Shown: positions 8,650 through 20,032 of the stretch, piece after piece
How positions within the stretch are numbered: the stretch's first letter is position 1
Layout: every line of letters begins with the position of its first letter
Assembly (NCBI GenBank): GCA_033816765.1
Contig: CM066287.1
Location: forward strand, 1,550,001-1,614,000
From: Nothopassalora personata
Taxonomy: Eukaryota > Ascomycota > Dothideomycetes > Mycosphaerellales > Mycosphaerellaceae
Reading direction: 5' to 3'
Length of the DNA: 64,000 nucleotides
The notes under the pieces: generated by a model
Database searches by the model: none
Told to the model about the DNA's origin: nothing
What the model saw: only the letters and a program-made list of their open reading frames with translations
Translations under genes and position numbers: made by a program

Positions 8650-11530
8650 TATAAGAAACAAGTAAGATCTAAGGACTAGAAGCACCCGTACCCGAAGTAT
8701 TAGAACTAGAATTAGAACTAGAATTAGAACTAGAAACCTATAGGCTATAGCTATAGCCGGAAATTGAACTAGAAATAAGGAGCCTATAAACCCGTACTAA
8801 CTACTTAGTTCTACTTATTCTTACATAACTCCTTTATCTAGACCTACTCGTTATCGTAGCTAATACTAGTCTTACTAGACGCGTCCCTAAGTAGCTAGCT
8901 AGTAAAGTTCCTATAGTAGTTACGGAAGAAGCTCTTATTACGCCCTTCGCTTATAAAGTATATCTACTCGAGAGTAGTAACTAAGCTAAGCTACTTATCT
9001 ATTAATTTTATAGCTCGGACGCGCTAATTATACATCTTCTTATAGAAGAGCTCCGAGTCTAGGCGGACCGTAGCATTAAGCTACCTTCTAGTATTAAGGA
9101 TGACTTCGTTATCGTTCTAAGACTTTAAACCCGCTAGGGCATCGGACAGAGGGCTAATGCTACTAAGGTGTACGGCCGTAGGAAAAGGATAGCCGGGTAC
9201 TAGGCGTCGATACTTAAACCCTATAGCGCTCTTACTTAGCGTCTTAAAGTCACGATAGAGGTCTATTACCTAGTGCATGCTCTAGCTTCTCTAGAGTTTA
9301 AGATAGTTATCGTCGCGGATCTCGATAAAGTAAGGGTTAATCTAACGTAGTGTCCTCTTATGTACGGCCTACCTTATTAGAACGCCTATAGTAGTTACCC
9401 GCATTTACCTAGCGCTTAGGTCCTCTCTAAACTAGCTAATGCTGTTCTTGCTTAGGTAATTCTAGATTCTAACCGAGAAGAAACGCTTAAATCGGCCGTC
9501 TTCTATGCAGTCGTTAATCTAGTACTACTAGATAAACTCTCTAGCATTCCCTTTCTTATAAAAACCGTGTAAAAACTCCGGCCTACTAGTACCCTCTAAG
9601 TTAAGAGAGTATAGTATGTTAAGCCGGTTACTAGTCTAGTAGTTTTCAATTTCGAGGTTTAAGTCGACCCTAGCATACTGCACTATAGTGTTCGCGTTAC
9701 CCCCCTAATAAGCCCTATTAAAGCTAAAAATCGTAGGCCTAGGGAAGGAGATGAACCGAGTATAGTGTTAAGGGTGTAGCGCCACTTATAAGAGCTATAG
9801 CCCGGGGTCTTATCGCATAATCTATTAGCTTAGAGAATACTACATATTCTAGTAGACGCCGCCGTTACTAACCTTATTCAATTCTCGTAGGTACTATCGG
9901 TACACGTCGAATTCTCGACTCATTATTTCTCTAACTAATTTAACCCGCGGTGCTAGTTTAGCGTCATTGTACTAGTATAGCATGTTGCTATTAATGTAGG
10001 TACCGGTACTATTAAGATCGGCTTAGTTAGCTTCATTAATGCCGAATTTGTTGAGGATCTAGTTGTAGTTAGTATACGTAACGATGCTACTCGTAGTACC
10101 GACTTTGCCTCGAACACGGAGGTAGCTAAGCGGGTTAATAGTCTTCTAACTACGCTTATTAGGGCGAAACCACGACCTATTCTTTACCTTAATAGCTGAA
10201 AAACTCTTACCTTTAAAGAGCTAGTCTTAGACCTTAAGCGCGCGCTTATATAGGGTATTAGCGGTAATACCGGGATTCGTAACGAAGTAGAGGGCCTTAT
10301 AGTAGAAATCTCGAATATGCTAATCGCACATTATAGCGCTAACCTTACCATCCCTCTTAAGAACGTCCGAGACAGTATATTCGAGTATCTTAAGGCCCGC
10401 TATCCGGTGCTTAGGTAGCTAGTTAATGCTATCTACATTAATCGAGTTTCTAAACTTAATGCTATAGTACCGCTTATTATAGGTGCAGTTAGCGCGCTTA
10501 ATCCGGAGGGCCTCGTCTTCTTATAGGATCTAATCCTTAAAGACTAATACATCCCTAATTATAGCCGAAGGTAACATAGTAAGTATTAGATTGCTATTCT
10601 TAGTTAGGGCCGGAGTGGATCGTAGGGTACTAACCGGTGTACCTAGCGGACTACCCTCGCGTATAGGTACGCTATCTAGCGTTTGGTTAGGCGAGGATCG
10701 AGTAGGCGTAGTTATGCCCTTACCTATGCTCTCGCCTATACGGAGCTACTTAAGTCGACTCGACTTACGACCGCCTCTCGATAGGACTATAGGCTAGGTA
10801 GAGGCTAGTAGAGTTAGCGTAGTACTCTTTATACGTCCTTTACCTTTACTACCCGGTAGCTAACGTAGCTAAGGCTGTTATTAGCTAGATGGTCTAGGTT
10901 AAGCTATGCTATCCTCCGGGGACGCGGACTTCTTAGTAATAGTACCCTCTATGAAGTATAGAAGGCTATCCTTATAGATAGCTAGGCGGTGTCTTCTAAT
11001 AATCTCCCTACTCTTAGCCGACTACGGATTAATACTGCGTGCTTTAGCCTCCCTGTCGCACCGGGTAAGATTACTAGGCTCTAGAATTCGCTTACGATCT
11101 ATGCCCTTACGGCCGATCCTTATACGCTAGATTAGTGCCCTCTAAATTCTACTAACAGCCCTACTATAATCTAGGTACTTGTTAATAAAGGCCGTAAACT
11201 GGCGGCGCCCGCTGTTAGTACTATAAAGCTCGGAGATAACGCGTCGATTAAGAATCTTATTGTCTATCTACTATAGCTAGTAGCGGGTAAGCGTAGCTCG
11301 AAGAGTCTTCTCTCGGTCACGAATCTCTAAACCGGTCTTACGAATCTTACCGACAATGGGAAACAAGACATCGAGCTTTTTATTACTAAGGAATTCATCC
11401 TAGTAGCTCTTGCCTATACCGCTCTTAACTTCCTCGAAAAACAGGTTAACCTAGACGGAGTAGTCTTCGAACACCTTCTCGAAGCCCTTATAGAAGTCCT
11501 TTAATACCTTAACCCGCTTCTAAGGACTAA
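8650..11530 (+). pseudogene. Unidentified long coding relic antisense to the Gypsy genes
   Basis: On the + strand, one frame from about 8660 to 10590 reads through hundreds of codons with stops that are almost all TAG or TAA at plausible Gln/Trp positions (one TGA seen). A low-complexity Leu-Glu repeat (encoded by GAACTAGAATTA units near 8705-8740) opens it. After an unclear stretch at 10800-11040, open coding sequence resumes to about 11530. It shows no RT, RNase H, integrase or Gag motif, and I recognise no family. Possible upstream coding begins at an ATG near 8351. RIP has destroyed its coding capacity. It could be an accessory gene of the element or a captured host gene. Confidence 0.5.
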
Positions 11531-12290
11531 GCTCTCGGAACATAACATTAGCGGCGGACTTCGGCGTGTTCGTGTTAGTAAGGACATACTTAACGTTGTC
11601 CGGTAGGCGAAGGGACTCGAACAAGGTCTAAGGTAGGCGGGTAAGCCTAGTGATAGTGCTAGTAAGCGCTGTGCTCGAGCTAGCCGGGCGTAACGATAGA
11701 CTAGCTAAAGCTATAATAACTAGGATTCGCTATTAGTGAAATCGTAAGAGCTAGCTATCTCGTAGTGCTACTCTAGAGTATTAGTAAGCCTTAAAAGCTT
11801 AGTGTTAGAGTAGGGGCTTTAAAGAAGGTTAAGGTCGTAAAGAGAGAGAGAGACTAAAGAACCGGCTAATGTGTGTAGTAGTAGATAGATGTGTTAGTAG
11901 CTCTAGTAATAGTGTTAGTGTTTAAAGAAAAAGAGAGGAAGTAGTAGGTAGAGAGCTATACTTAAGTATACCTCTTAGCGTATATCCCTATAACCGTTAT
12001 AAGGTAGTAGCGCCGAGACCGGTCTTATAAGTAGTAAGAGTAGTGCTATTAAGGTCACACTAAAGGTCCGATAACCCTACATGTGACCGAAAACTAGTGC
12101 TAGTAACCACCTAGGTGAGTATTCGGTAGGGCCATGCCACGCTATTACGTGATCCGATTTACCGGTCCCGGGACCGGTAAATGTAACTCTACTAACTAAG
12201 GTCTAACTAAGGTAAGAACACCCTATAAAGTGAAGTCTAGATAACCGAATCGGCTTAATAAACTGAAGGGCATGTGTAACACATGCCTAA
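11531..12290. other. Non-coding stretch between the opposite-strand relic and pol
   Basis: No frame can be followed here. It holds a GA run near 11841-11852, a segment with normal CA/TG content (about 12045-12130), the second 26-bp palindrome and a short inverted repeat, GCATGTGTAACACATGC, at 12270-12286 near the end of pol. Confidence 0.6.
12157..12182. repeat. GC-rich palindrome, copy 2 (downstream of pol)
   Basis: A perfect palindrome: ATTTA, then CCGGTCCCGGGACCGG, then TAAAT. It lies just beyond the end of the pol relic. Confidence 0.9.
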
Positions 12291-15200
12291 GGGAAGTAAA
12301 CTCCGTACGCTATTGCTAACTAATTAGTTCTTAGCCTCGATCCTACTAAACTGTGAAATTTCGGCTATAGAAAGGTTATAAGGCCTAACCTATAGCTTCT
12401 TAGATTCCGGTTTAGGATACGATCCCCTTTCGTTAACTCCTATAGGTAGCACGTCTTCGTCGGCGATAGGCTCGATCTCGTTTGAATTACTACTGTCTTC
12501 GCTATTAGCGACGCTATTAGCGACTTCTCCCTCCCCTATTACGAGATCGGTCCCATTATCTAAGTTTAGTACTCCTATGTTATCCGGGCGAAGCTCTAGA
12601 ACTAGCTTAAGGTTTTCCCGTGCCTAAACACCCTTTATTAGCGTACTATTAAGTTCCTTAAGAATATAGGTACTAAACTCCCTAGAGACACTAGACACCC
12701 GAAATGGACCTTACTATCGGTAACTGATCTTTTGTAAGAAGTTATCCTTATATAGCTTATCGAACCTTATAATAAGGTCGCCCTTCTAGAAACTAATAAA
12801 GTTAACATTCTAGTAAGAATTAAAGTAGTCCTTACTAAGTTCTCTTAATCGCTTCCTTCGAGTATGTAGCTCTTCTAAACTAAGGTCTCGAGCCTAGAGT
12901 TAACGTGCACGTATAGCAAGTAGGTCCTTAGTCGTTCTTACCGATCCCTAGTAATAATTCGCCTACGTTGGGTACTTAACCTTAATTGGTAGAATCGTGC
13001 GATAGCTATATAGGACCTAAGCTAGCGTCATTCTAGTAGTACGATAGGTCGTGGTCCTATTAGCCTATAACATAGCGGGTACCTATTGCTCCTATCCGCG
13101 GTATGTGTTCCTTATAAGCTTTACTAACGCTATAAGAATCGGACGGTGTCTAGCCTCGACCGGAGCATTAGACTACGGATAGTACGGTAATATTCGGATC
13201 CTTCGAACACTAAGCCTCACGAGTAACCGCTTAACCTTAGCCGCATGAACCGTAGCGTTATTAAGTACAATTTTAGTATAGTAGCCGTGCCTATAGAAGA
13301 CATCTTCGTATAGAAACTTAGTAACCGTCTTGGAGCTAGGAGGTGCCCTCGTTACTCTAGCCTCGATCTAGTTACTAAGTGCTTCGCGCGTAACTAGGAG
13401 GTATCCATTTTTATGCACCTAGACGGGGTCCGAGTACCACTTCTTACTAATAACCTAAGGGCTCGATAAGTGAAGCTTACTAGCGCGCTAGTTACCTTCG
13501 CGAAACCTATAAGGAGCATAACTTTGAACCTACGTAGAGACATCGGCGAAGTACCCGTCCTAGTAATACCGATCGGAAATAAGGTTGTACACGACCTTAG
13601 CGCTACGATAACCGTGTCTTTTATAGCATTCTATAACGATCTCCTTCTAAGCCTTATTATCGTTAATTACAAGTTGTAACGGTGCTCCTCGGCGCTTCTA
13701 GAAGAATAGCAATTAGTCTCAGATAAAGAAATTGACGCTCTTCTTTACTAGTCGCCGGTACTTAGCACGGGTAACACTATCGGGCCGGGTCCTAGTTTCT
13801 ATAACCTAAGTAAGTTACTAAGAGCTTTTAGAATATTAGTCTCCGAGATGTCGTGTTTTCTAGATTTTAACTAGATAGGTGTCGACCGGCTCCGGGTACC
13901 CGAATAGCTTATTATTAATTATCTAGTCGACTTCGTCTTCGTTAGCTTCCCTAGGTTCCTAAGGTGTAGAGGGCCTACGAGACAGGGCATCTAGGCTAGT
14001 ATACCTAGCTCCCGCAACGTACTTCACTTCGAATGTAAATAGCCTAATCTATACAACCTACCGGGCTATTGCCGAGTTAGGTAGGTCCGAAGCCGGCTAG
14101 TTAAGTTACTATACAAGTGTCTTAGCATTAACCTTAAGGACAAAATCAACGCTAGTAATATATCTTTAGATCTTCTTAAGCCCCTTAAGGACCCTAAGGC
14201 ATTCCCGCTTACTAGTATTATATCTAGATTCTAACGCGTTCTAGATTCTACTCTTATACCGCACCGGGTAACGCCGTCGAGTACTATCCATTAATTCTTA
14301 AGAAACGATACATCCCCATCTAGTGCCGCTAGCATTAACTGAGATAAAGATGGACCTAGCACTAGGTGAGTAGTAGAGGGTAACTAAGGCTAGAGCCTAC
14401 ATAAGGTATCTAGTAACCTCTTCTTTTAAGAACTGCTTATTTTCTATCTAGGTAAACTCGGCGTCCTTCTTCAGTAGCTTGTACATTAGTCGAGCAATAA
14501 TAACGAACTAGGGGATCCATATCCGGAAGTACATACACAGCCCTACATAGGTGCGGACCTCCTTAATATAGGTGGGCGTAGGCTAGTCTAGGATCTTAGC
14601 TACAACCTTTAGGTTAGGATAGCGACCATCCGGGCTAGTAACGTACCTAATAATCTTAAGCTTTTTATATAACCATTAGGATTTACCTCTAGCAACCACC
14701 GCACTAGCTCTCTCTAGGTTAGTAAGAACTAGATCTAGGGAGACGATGTGCTTAACGACCTATCTCCTTAGCCTAGGCTCTACTTCGGCATTCCTATAGT
14801 CCTTAGTTAGTCCCTTAATACCGATGTTATCGAGAAACGGCTTTACTCGATGCGAGATATAATTAAGTAGAATCTTTGTTACCGTACGTACGAACTGAGT
14901 AACCGAATTAGTAGCCCCTTAAGGTAGAGTCGTGTTACGTACTAGGCTAAGAGGGGTCATAAAGGCTATTAAGTCCCGGTAGGACTCATCTAAAGTAATC
15001 TAATTATAACCTAAAAACAGGTCTATAAGTGAAGCGACTCGGTAACCGGCAAAATCCTCTAAGAAGCTATCCGTGTCCGGTAGAATGTTAGTATCGCGTA
15101 TAGTAACCTCATTTAGGAGCATAGCTAAGTTAATTAACCGATATGGCACATTGCTTCTAGAGGCATTAACCTTCTTTACGACTAGGAACTAGCTATTAGA

Positions 15201-15700
15201 GTATGCCACTTGTAAGTATTCTAGGATGTTGCTCTTAATCCGGGCTCTAATTATGCGCTTAACGATTGCCCTAAGACTTAGGTGCAACCGGATAGGGCGT
15301 GCCTACTATAGCCTATAAGGGACCGTGTTAATCTTCTAAGGTAGCACGACGTCGTGCCTAATTTACCTTATGTAACTGAAATCCTAAGCGAGGACTGCCT
15401 TCCGGTTGTAGAGCATCTTATCAAATAAGGCCCTTTCCATTAGTAATAGCTTAATGCTAACCTTAATTAAGGTAAGTCGTTCTAGAGTAATTCGGCTACC
15501 TCGCTTAATACTTAAGAATTTCTTAGTTAAGTACTTCCTATCGAACGGTCCTTATCCTTTAGGTATCTTAGATTCTAGGTACAGTGCCCTACGCTTCTAT
15601 TCCATATCTCCCTTAACTCGTAATTCTAGGCGTTCGTAAACGCTCGCGTCTACTAGCTTCTTCTTATCCGCCTTACGCTTATACATTATGAAGACCTGCG
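12290..15700 (-). pseudogene. Gypsy pol relic (RT, RNase H, integrase), - strand
   Basis: On the - strand the frame begins with a segment of the NRKAVLA-(Trp)-DFSYI type. Reverse transcriptase follows (SLIDLFLGYN near 15035; FLDNIGIKG at 14811-14837, where the second catalytic Asp is now Asn), then RNase H and an ADALSRRP-type end near 13,980. The integrase zinc region and core lie around 13,000-13,700 and a divergent C-terminus runs to about 12,290. This is the Gypsy pol type common in Dothideomycete genomes. Stops are RIP-type. Confidence 0.75.
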
Positions 15701-16007
15701 GCATCCTAATATTAGCTATATGTTAGCCTACTTGTTGCTTTCGTACCTAAGCATTTAATGCAGATTGCCTTAGGATCTCGGAAGGCTAATCCCCTTAAAC
15801 TAAATAAACGTTAGTAATAGAATCTCCCTTAAACGCGCCTATTCCAATTTCTATAACTCGTTCCTTTACTCTAGCAGTCCTAAGCAATCCTAATAAGTAA
15901 GCTAAATAGTTGCTAGGCGTTAGAGCCTTACCGGGTTCCTATAGATGCGTCGTGTCGTCCTATAGATGCGTCGTGTCGTAGTCGTATCCGTTTTCCTTAC
16001 TATAGCT

Positions 16008-16033
16008 ATTTACCGGTCCCGGGACCGGTAAAT
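16008..16033. repeat. GC-rich palindrome, copy 3 (upstream of pol)
   Basis: The same perfect 26-bp palindrome as at 12157-12182, 3.85 kb away. The two copies bracket the pol relic. A 20-bp direct duplication (CCTATAGATGCGTCGTGTCG) lies just to its left at about 15938-15978. Confidence 0.9.
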
Positions 16034-16039
16034 TAAAGT

Positions 16040-19036
16040 CCGAGGTTTTTTTGAGATAGTGCGAGAACCTCACTAATTTTATTAAATCCGGCTTTAGCAA
16101 ATTGGTAGGTTAAGCGCCGTAACTTAACCTACCCTTCTATTTCCCGACGCTTTTAACAGTTCTTAAAGGGTCTTATACCTGTCCGAGCTAACTAGGGTAG
16201 TAAACATAATACTTTCACCTTTACGGCTAGCAATAGTCCCCTCCTATGAACTATTATTATAGTTACGGGCAGTAAGTCGCACCTTACGGGCCTACGGACG
16301 TCCTAGGATTGTTAGTAAGTTTAGATCCGAGGAGATAAACATGTCTATTTAGTAGTAAACCCTAAATACCTAAACATCCAAATTGCCTACAACACCTTTA
16401 AACTAGGCCCGCCCTCTAGCACCTCAAAAGGTAAGCTAAGCACTCGACATTACCGGTAACCTAAATCTATAAGCGTTCCTCTAGCCGATGATATTCACCT
16501 CGGAACCCTCGTTAATTAGGCACCTAATCTAGTTCTTATTTATCCCGAACTCCGCTACTACCTAAGGACTAGGGACTATAGTAAAGTTGTTAAGGACACT
16601 AGAGAGCCCGATTTTCTTAACGTCCTTATAGAGCTTAGTAGTAGGGACCGCTCCTTTAGAGTAAAGTATAGTTAAATATACTCCGACATACTAGGCCTAA
16701 CTATCTTCGCGGAAGACCTCCTTATTATACTTAGGTTCATCTTCATAGGTAACTACTTGTCTAGTACGAACCTTAGGGTCCTTTCCTATAAGGCGTCGTA
16801 CTATAGCGAGCTTCTCCTAAAGAGCGGGGGTGTTAGTAACGCGACCGAAGAGGGTAGCCTCGAACTAGCGACTATATCGAAACTAATCTTAGGCGTTCAC
16901 ATTAGGAAACGTTGTCTAGAGGATCTAATTAATCTAGTAGATAATACCCTCTTCCTTTATAACCGGGCCATTACTAGCTAAACTATATTATCGGACGTAG
17001 TTATTAATCCTTATAGTCTTAGCATTCTATATACGCTTCCTTTGTGCGAAGGGGGCGTTTACGGGACTAATAGGCATATCCTTAGGTAGTCCTTTATTAG
17101 CATCGTTCCCTAATCTATTCACTTAGGCATTATTTCCCCTTCCTAGGGTTACCCCGGATTTAGCTAATGATTAAGTTTCGCTTATTTAAGCACTAACTTC
17201 ATTAATTATTTTAACCTCCTACTAGTTAATCTCAGCTTACCGGATCTCCTATTCTAATTGTAGGCGAACTTTCTTAGTAGCCTTAGCTCGGGCTCGTAGA
17301 TCCTAGGCTAAGGACCGGGTCCTCGGGTGCGGATTCTTTAGAATACCTACGGGTGCCTTCCCTTTTACTTTGTTAGACTGCATAGGATAGGCAGATACCT
17401 CGTTAAGCTCGCCTAAGTCGACCGCCTACTCTACTTCACTTTCTCCGAATAAGACCTAATATGTACTAGTAGCCTTCTCTATTTAGCTAGACCGTGCGTC
17501 CTAAGGGCTATACTCTATTAAATGCCTAAAGTTAGGAGGGGGCTTAGAATGATTAGGAGGCGTAACCTTTATTACCCTAGTGTAGTCCCTACCTATCTAT
17601 TGCTTACGTAGTGTAGAAATCTTATACTAGTTATTAAACTCGATCGGCCTATAATGTTATTCGAGTAGAGGGAGCATATAGAGTAGTTTCGGTTTGCTAT
17701 AGTCCCTCCGAAAGTTAAACTTAGTGGGACGCGGATTGCCTTCTTTCCCTAGATACTACTAGTTATTCGGGGCGAGGTGTACGTAGCCCCGAGATATTAA
17801 GGGCCTTATCGCCCTACAGTTACTAGCCTAGTGCTTCGAACTACTACAGTTATAGTAACAACCATCTATCGCTTTAGACTATTCGCGATTCTACGATAGG
17901 GAACGCTATATTACGTAAACCTACAGTTTAGTATCTAGGTCGTGCCTCTCCGGTTATATAGAGCGTTAATTCTCGCTCGGGTAGAAGGCACCCGCGTCCG
18001 CGACGCGACCGCGCTAGTATGTACGTATGCTCATTTTAGCTACCTTCTAGATAAGGTCATTATTAATAACAGTCCTAGAAGTAGCCTTCTTAAGCGTGTT
18101 AATCTTAGGCTTAAGGCGCGGTATTTGCTTCACGACTAAGCGGTGTAGCTAAGGTAAAGTAAGAGGGAAATCTATATATATAGCTTTCTATCCCTCCTTA
18201 CTATCTACGATACTAGCAGCTTTATTGAGGATCCTCTAAAAGTCCCTAAACTTCTTAGGTTGCTTTAGGTAAAGCCCGCAAGCCTTATAGACCGCTTTCG
18301 CGACTCCCTCTAGTAATCCCTAAAGAAGGAGGCGACTCCGGGAGCTGTTATCCAAATCCTTAGGTTCAATTAGGTCACTTAAGGATATAAATAGGCGGAT
18401 GAATTCCTTTACATCTTATTCTTTAGGCCTCTTGCCTTGCTACGCCCTAATAATCTCCTTAAGATATTCCCGACTCCCTAACATCGAGTAGGCGTTAAAC
18501 CTTAAGAACTCTAATAAGAACGCCCTCCTAAAACGTGCCTTATTAGTAAGCCACCTAGGCAGCCTCATAACTACGCGCCGAATAGTAGTTTCGTAATTAC
18601 GCTTAAACCTGCCCTAGAAATCATCCTTCTTAATAGATGCCCGAGGCGGATACTAGTCTATTAGGTCGCTAAACCGCTCCTAGAACTTAGTAGCATTAGT
18701 GCTATTAAAGAACGGATTCTTAGCACCTCCTAGAGGTGGAAAGCGAGGGCTAGCGTTTTCTATTACTACTGCTAATCGTCTAAAGAGGGTAGTTATAGCA
18801 TCCATTCCAATTGTACTGTTCGTTCCTATACCTATACCTAATTTAGCGGCGCTAGTTCTACTTCTCCCTTCTTTACTAGATTTAGGTGTTTCCCCTTCCT
18901 CCGATTCCTCCATCCCCTTATAAGGGATAGAATCCCTATAGACCCCTTCTATTTTCGTAGGGTTTATAGGCTGTTCGTAGCCTCTACCTATGTTAGTAAA
19001 GGTGCTAAGTTTTTCTAGTAATGCAGCTATATCCAT
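16040..19036 (-). pseudogene. Gypsy gag/protease relic, - strand
   Basis: The frame starts at the ATG at 19036 and stays open for 118 codons (to 18680). With RIP-type stops it continues through a Gag-like helical region. A zinc knuckle near 17,800-17,850 has the spacing CX3CX4HX4C rather than the usual CX2C. Basic and proline-rich sequence follows. The protease should lie at about 16,100-17,200, but I could only follow it loosely. Frames on the + strand here (16757-16981, 17942-18139) are shadows. Confidence 0.6.
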
Positions 19037-19129
19037 TGTTACGTGGTGCTTACTTTAGAATGTGCTAATACTAGTTGTTACTTAATAGGACCTTATGACC
19101 GTAATTGTTACTAAATACCTTAGACCTTG

Positions 19130-19280
19130 AGTGTTTTCGACCTTAGTCGACCTTAACCGTAAACCTTGACCTTGAACCTTAACCGTAAACCTTAACCTTG
19201 AACCTTAACCTTAAACCTTAACCTTAAGTAATGACCTTAACCGTAAACCTTAGACCTTGAACCGTAATTTTGACCTTACA
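19130..19280. repeat. Degenerate tandem repeat in the leader of the 12.2-kb Gypsy
   Basis: About 20 units of 6-7 bp, mostly ACCTTGA, ACCTTAA and ACCGTAA, run between the LTR and the gag ATG. It is not the fungal telomere repeat (CCCTAA). Confidence 0.75.
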
Positions 19281-19355
19281 AACTAGATACTAATACGCTA
19301 CCGGGTGTATACTTAATACCCCCCCTTATTAACTACTAAAATAATGTCTACTAAC

Positions 19356-19673
19356 TGTTACGGTTTAGTTCGCAGAGAGGGGACAACCAATCATCCAGGC
19401 AGCAAGGCAAGGATCAGAACACGTGACCAAGGGATCTGAGGGATCTGTGGGATCTGTCGAACAGATCCGCAGAGCAGGACGGATCTCGCGAGACCACGCC
19501 AAGACATGGCACTATATAGACGACGCTCTTTTGCAAGTAGATAGGAGCTTCGTGCTCAACTCATTTTAAGTATACACCATATACTGTTTGGAACCACTAC
19601 CTTCATAACTGATTGAGACATCCCTGCAAAGATCCAAGCCCGAGTTGTGATAACGTACAGCGGTTCCTAACAC
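19356..19673 (+). repeat. Solo LTR nested in the 5' LTR
   Basis: This 318-bp unit begins TGTTACGG and ends CCTAACA. It is flanked by CTAAC and CTAAT, a 5-bp target duplication with one mismatch. It has a GATCTG-type repeat cluster, then the same core block (TATATA box, GTGCTCAACTCA) as the LTR at 245-585. It is not RIPed. Confidence 0.8.
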
Positions 19674-19738
19674 TAATCACCCTATGTAGGCCTGTCTAAG
19701 TTGTGGTAGTGTGGAGCGGCGCTTATGTAAGCAGAGGT

Positions 19739-19764
19739 ATTTGCCGGTCCCGGGACCGTGAAAT
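19739..19764. repeat. GC-rich palindrome, copy 4 (in the 5' LTR)
   Basis: The counterpart of copy 1 in the other LTR, with one arm imperfect (ACCGTGAAAT). Confidence 0.85.
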
Positions 19765-20032
19765 CAGGTCACGTGACAAGCAGCGCAGTAGCCGGATAAA
19801 ACAAGAGGATTAGCGGACCTAAACCCCTATACCCTCTACTCGAGAGGTATGAATTGAATTGTTACCTTAATAATACGCTTACAATGCTTAACTGCGTAGT
19901 ATATATCTTAATAGCTATATCAGTCCCGCTAGCTTACCTAAATGTCCAATTAAACCTAAATGAAATAGGGGCAAGTTAGACCTAAGGAACCCCCCCTCTA
20001 AACCTAAGGTCGACACAACCAATCAGTCGTTA

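Larger units (their letters stand above)
7841..20032 (-). mobile_element. 12.2-kb RIP-degraded Gypsy element with an extra opposite-strand coding region
   Basis: Direct repeats of about 366 bp at 7841-8206 and 19345-20032 (the latter enlarged by a nested solo LTR) bound the element. A pyrimidine run next to 8206 is a purine tract on the - strand, so the element reads right to left. The order on the - strand is LTR, tandem repeats, gag, pol. Between pol and the 3' LTR lies a long + strand coding relic. Stops in gag and pol are nearly all TAG or TAA at Gln/Trp sites. No matching target duplication could be found, and the two flanks belong to different elements, so rearrangement or multiple insertions are likely. 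Confidence 0.75.
19345..20032 (-). repeat. 5' LTR of the 12.2-kb Gypsy, interrupted
   Basis: It is the partner of 7841-8206; 323 bp of its length is a nested solo LTR plus target duplication. It has fewer RIP changes than the left copy over the compared stretch. Its right end (RIPed TCA to TTA) abuts Copia sequence. Confidence 0.75.

Noticed and set aside
16757..18139. Plus-strand ORFs at 16757-16981 and 17942-18139 as genes
   Set aside because: They lie opposite the gag relic, whose - strand frame carries recognisable motifs; RIP depletes TGA/TAG on one strand and opens chance frames on the other.
19130..19280. Telomere-like repeat
   Set aside because: Units are ACCTTRA/ACCGTAA rather than CCCTAA, they are degenerate, and they lie inside a retroelement leader.
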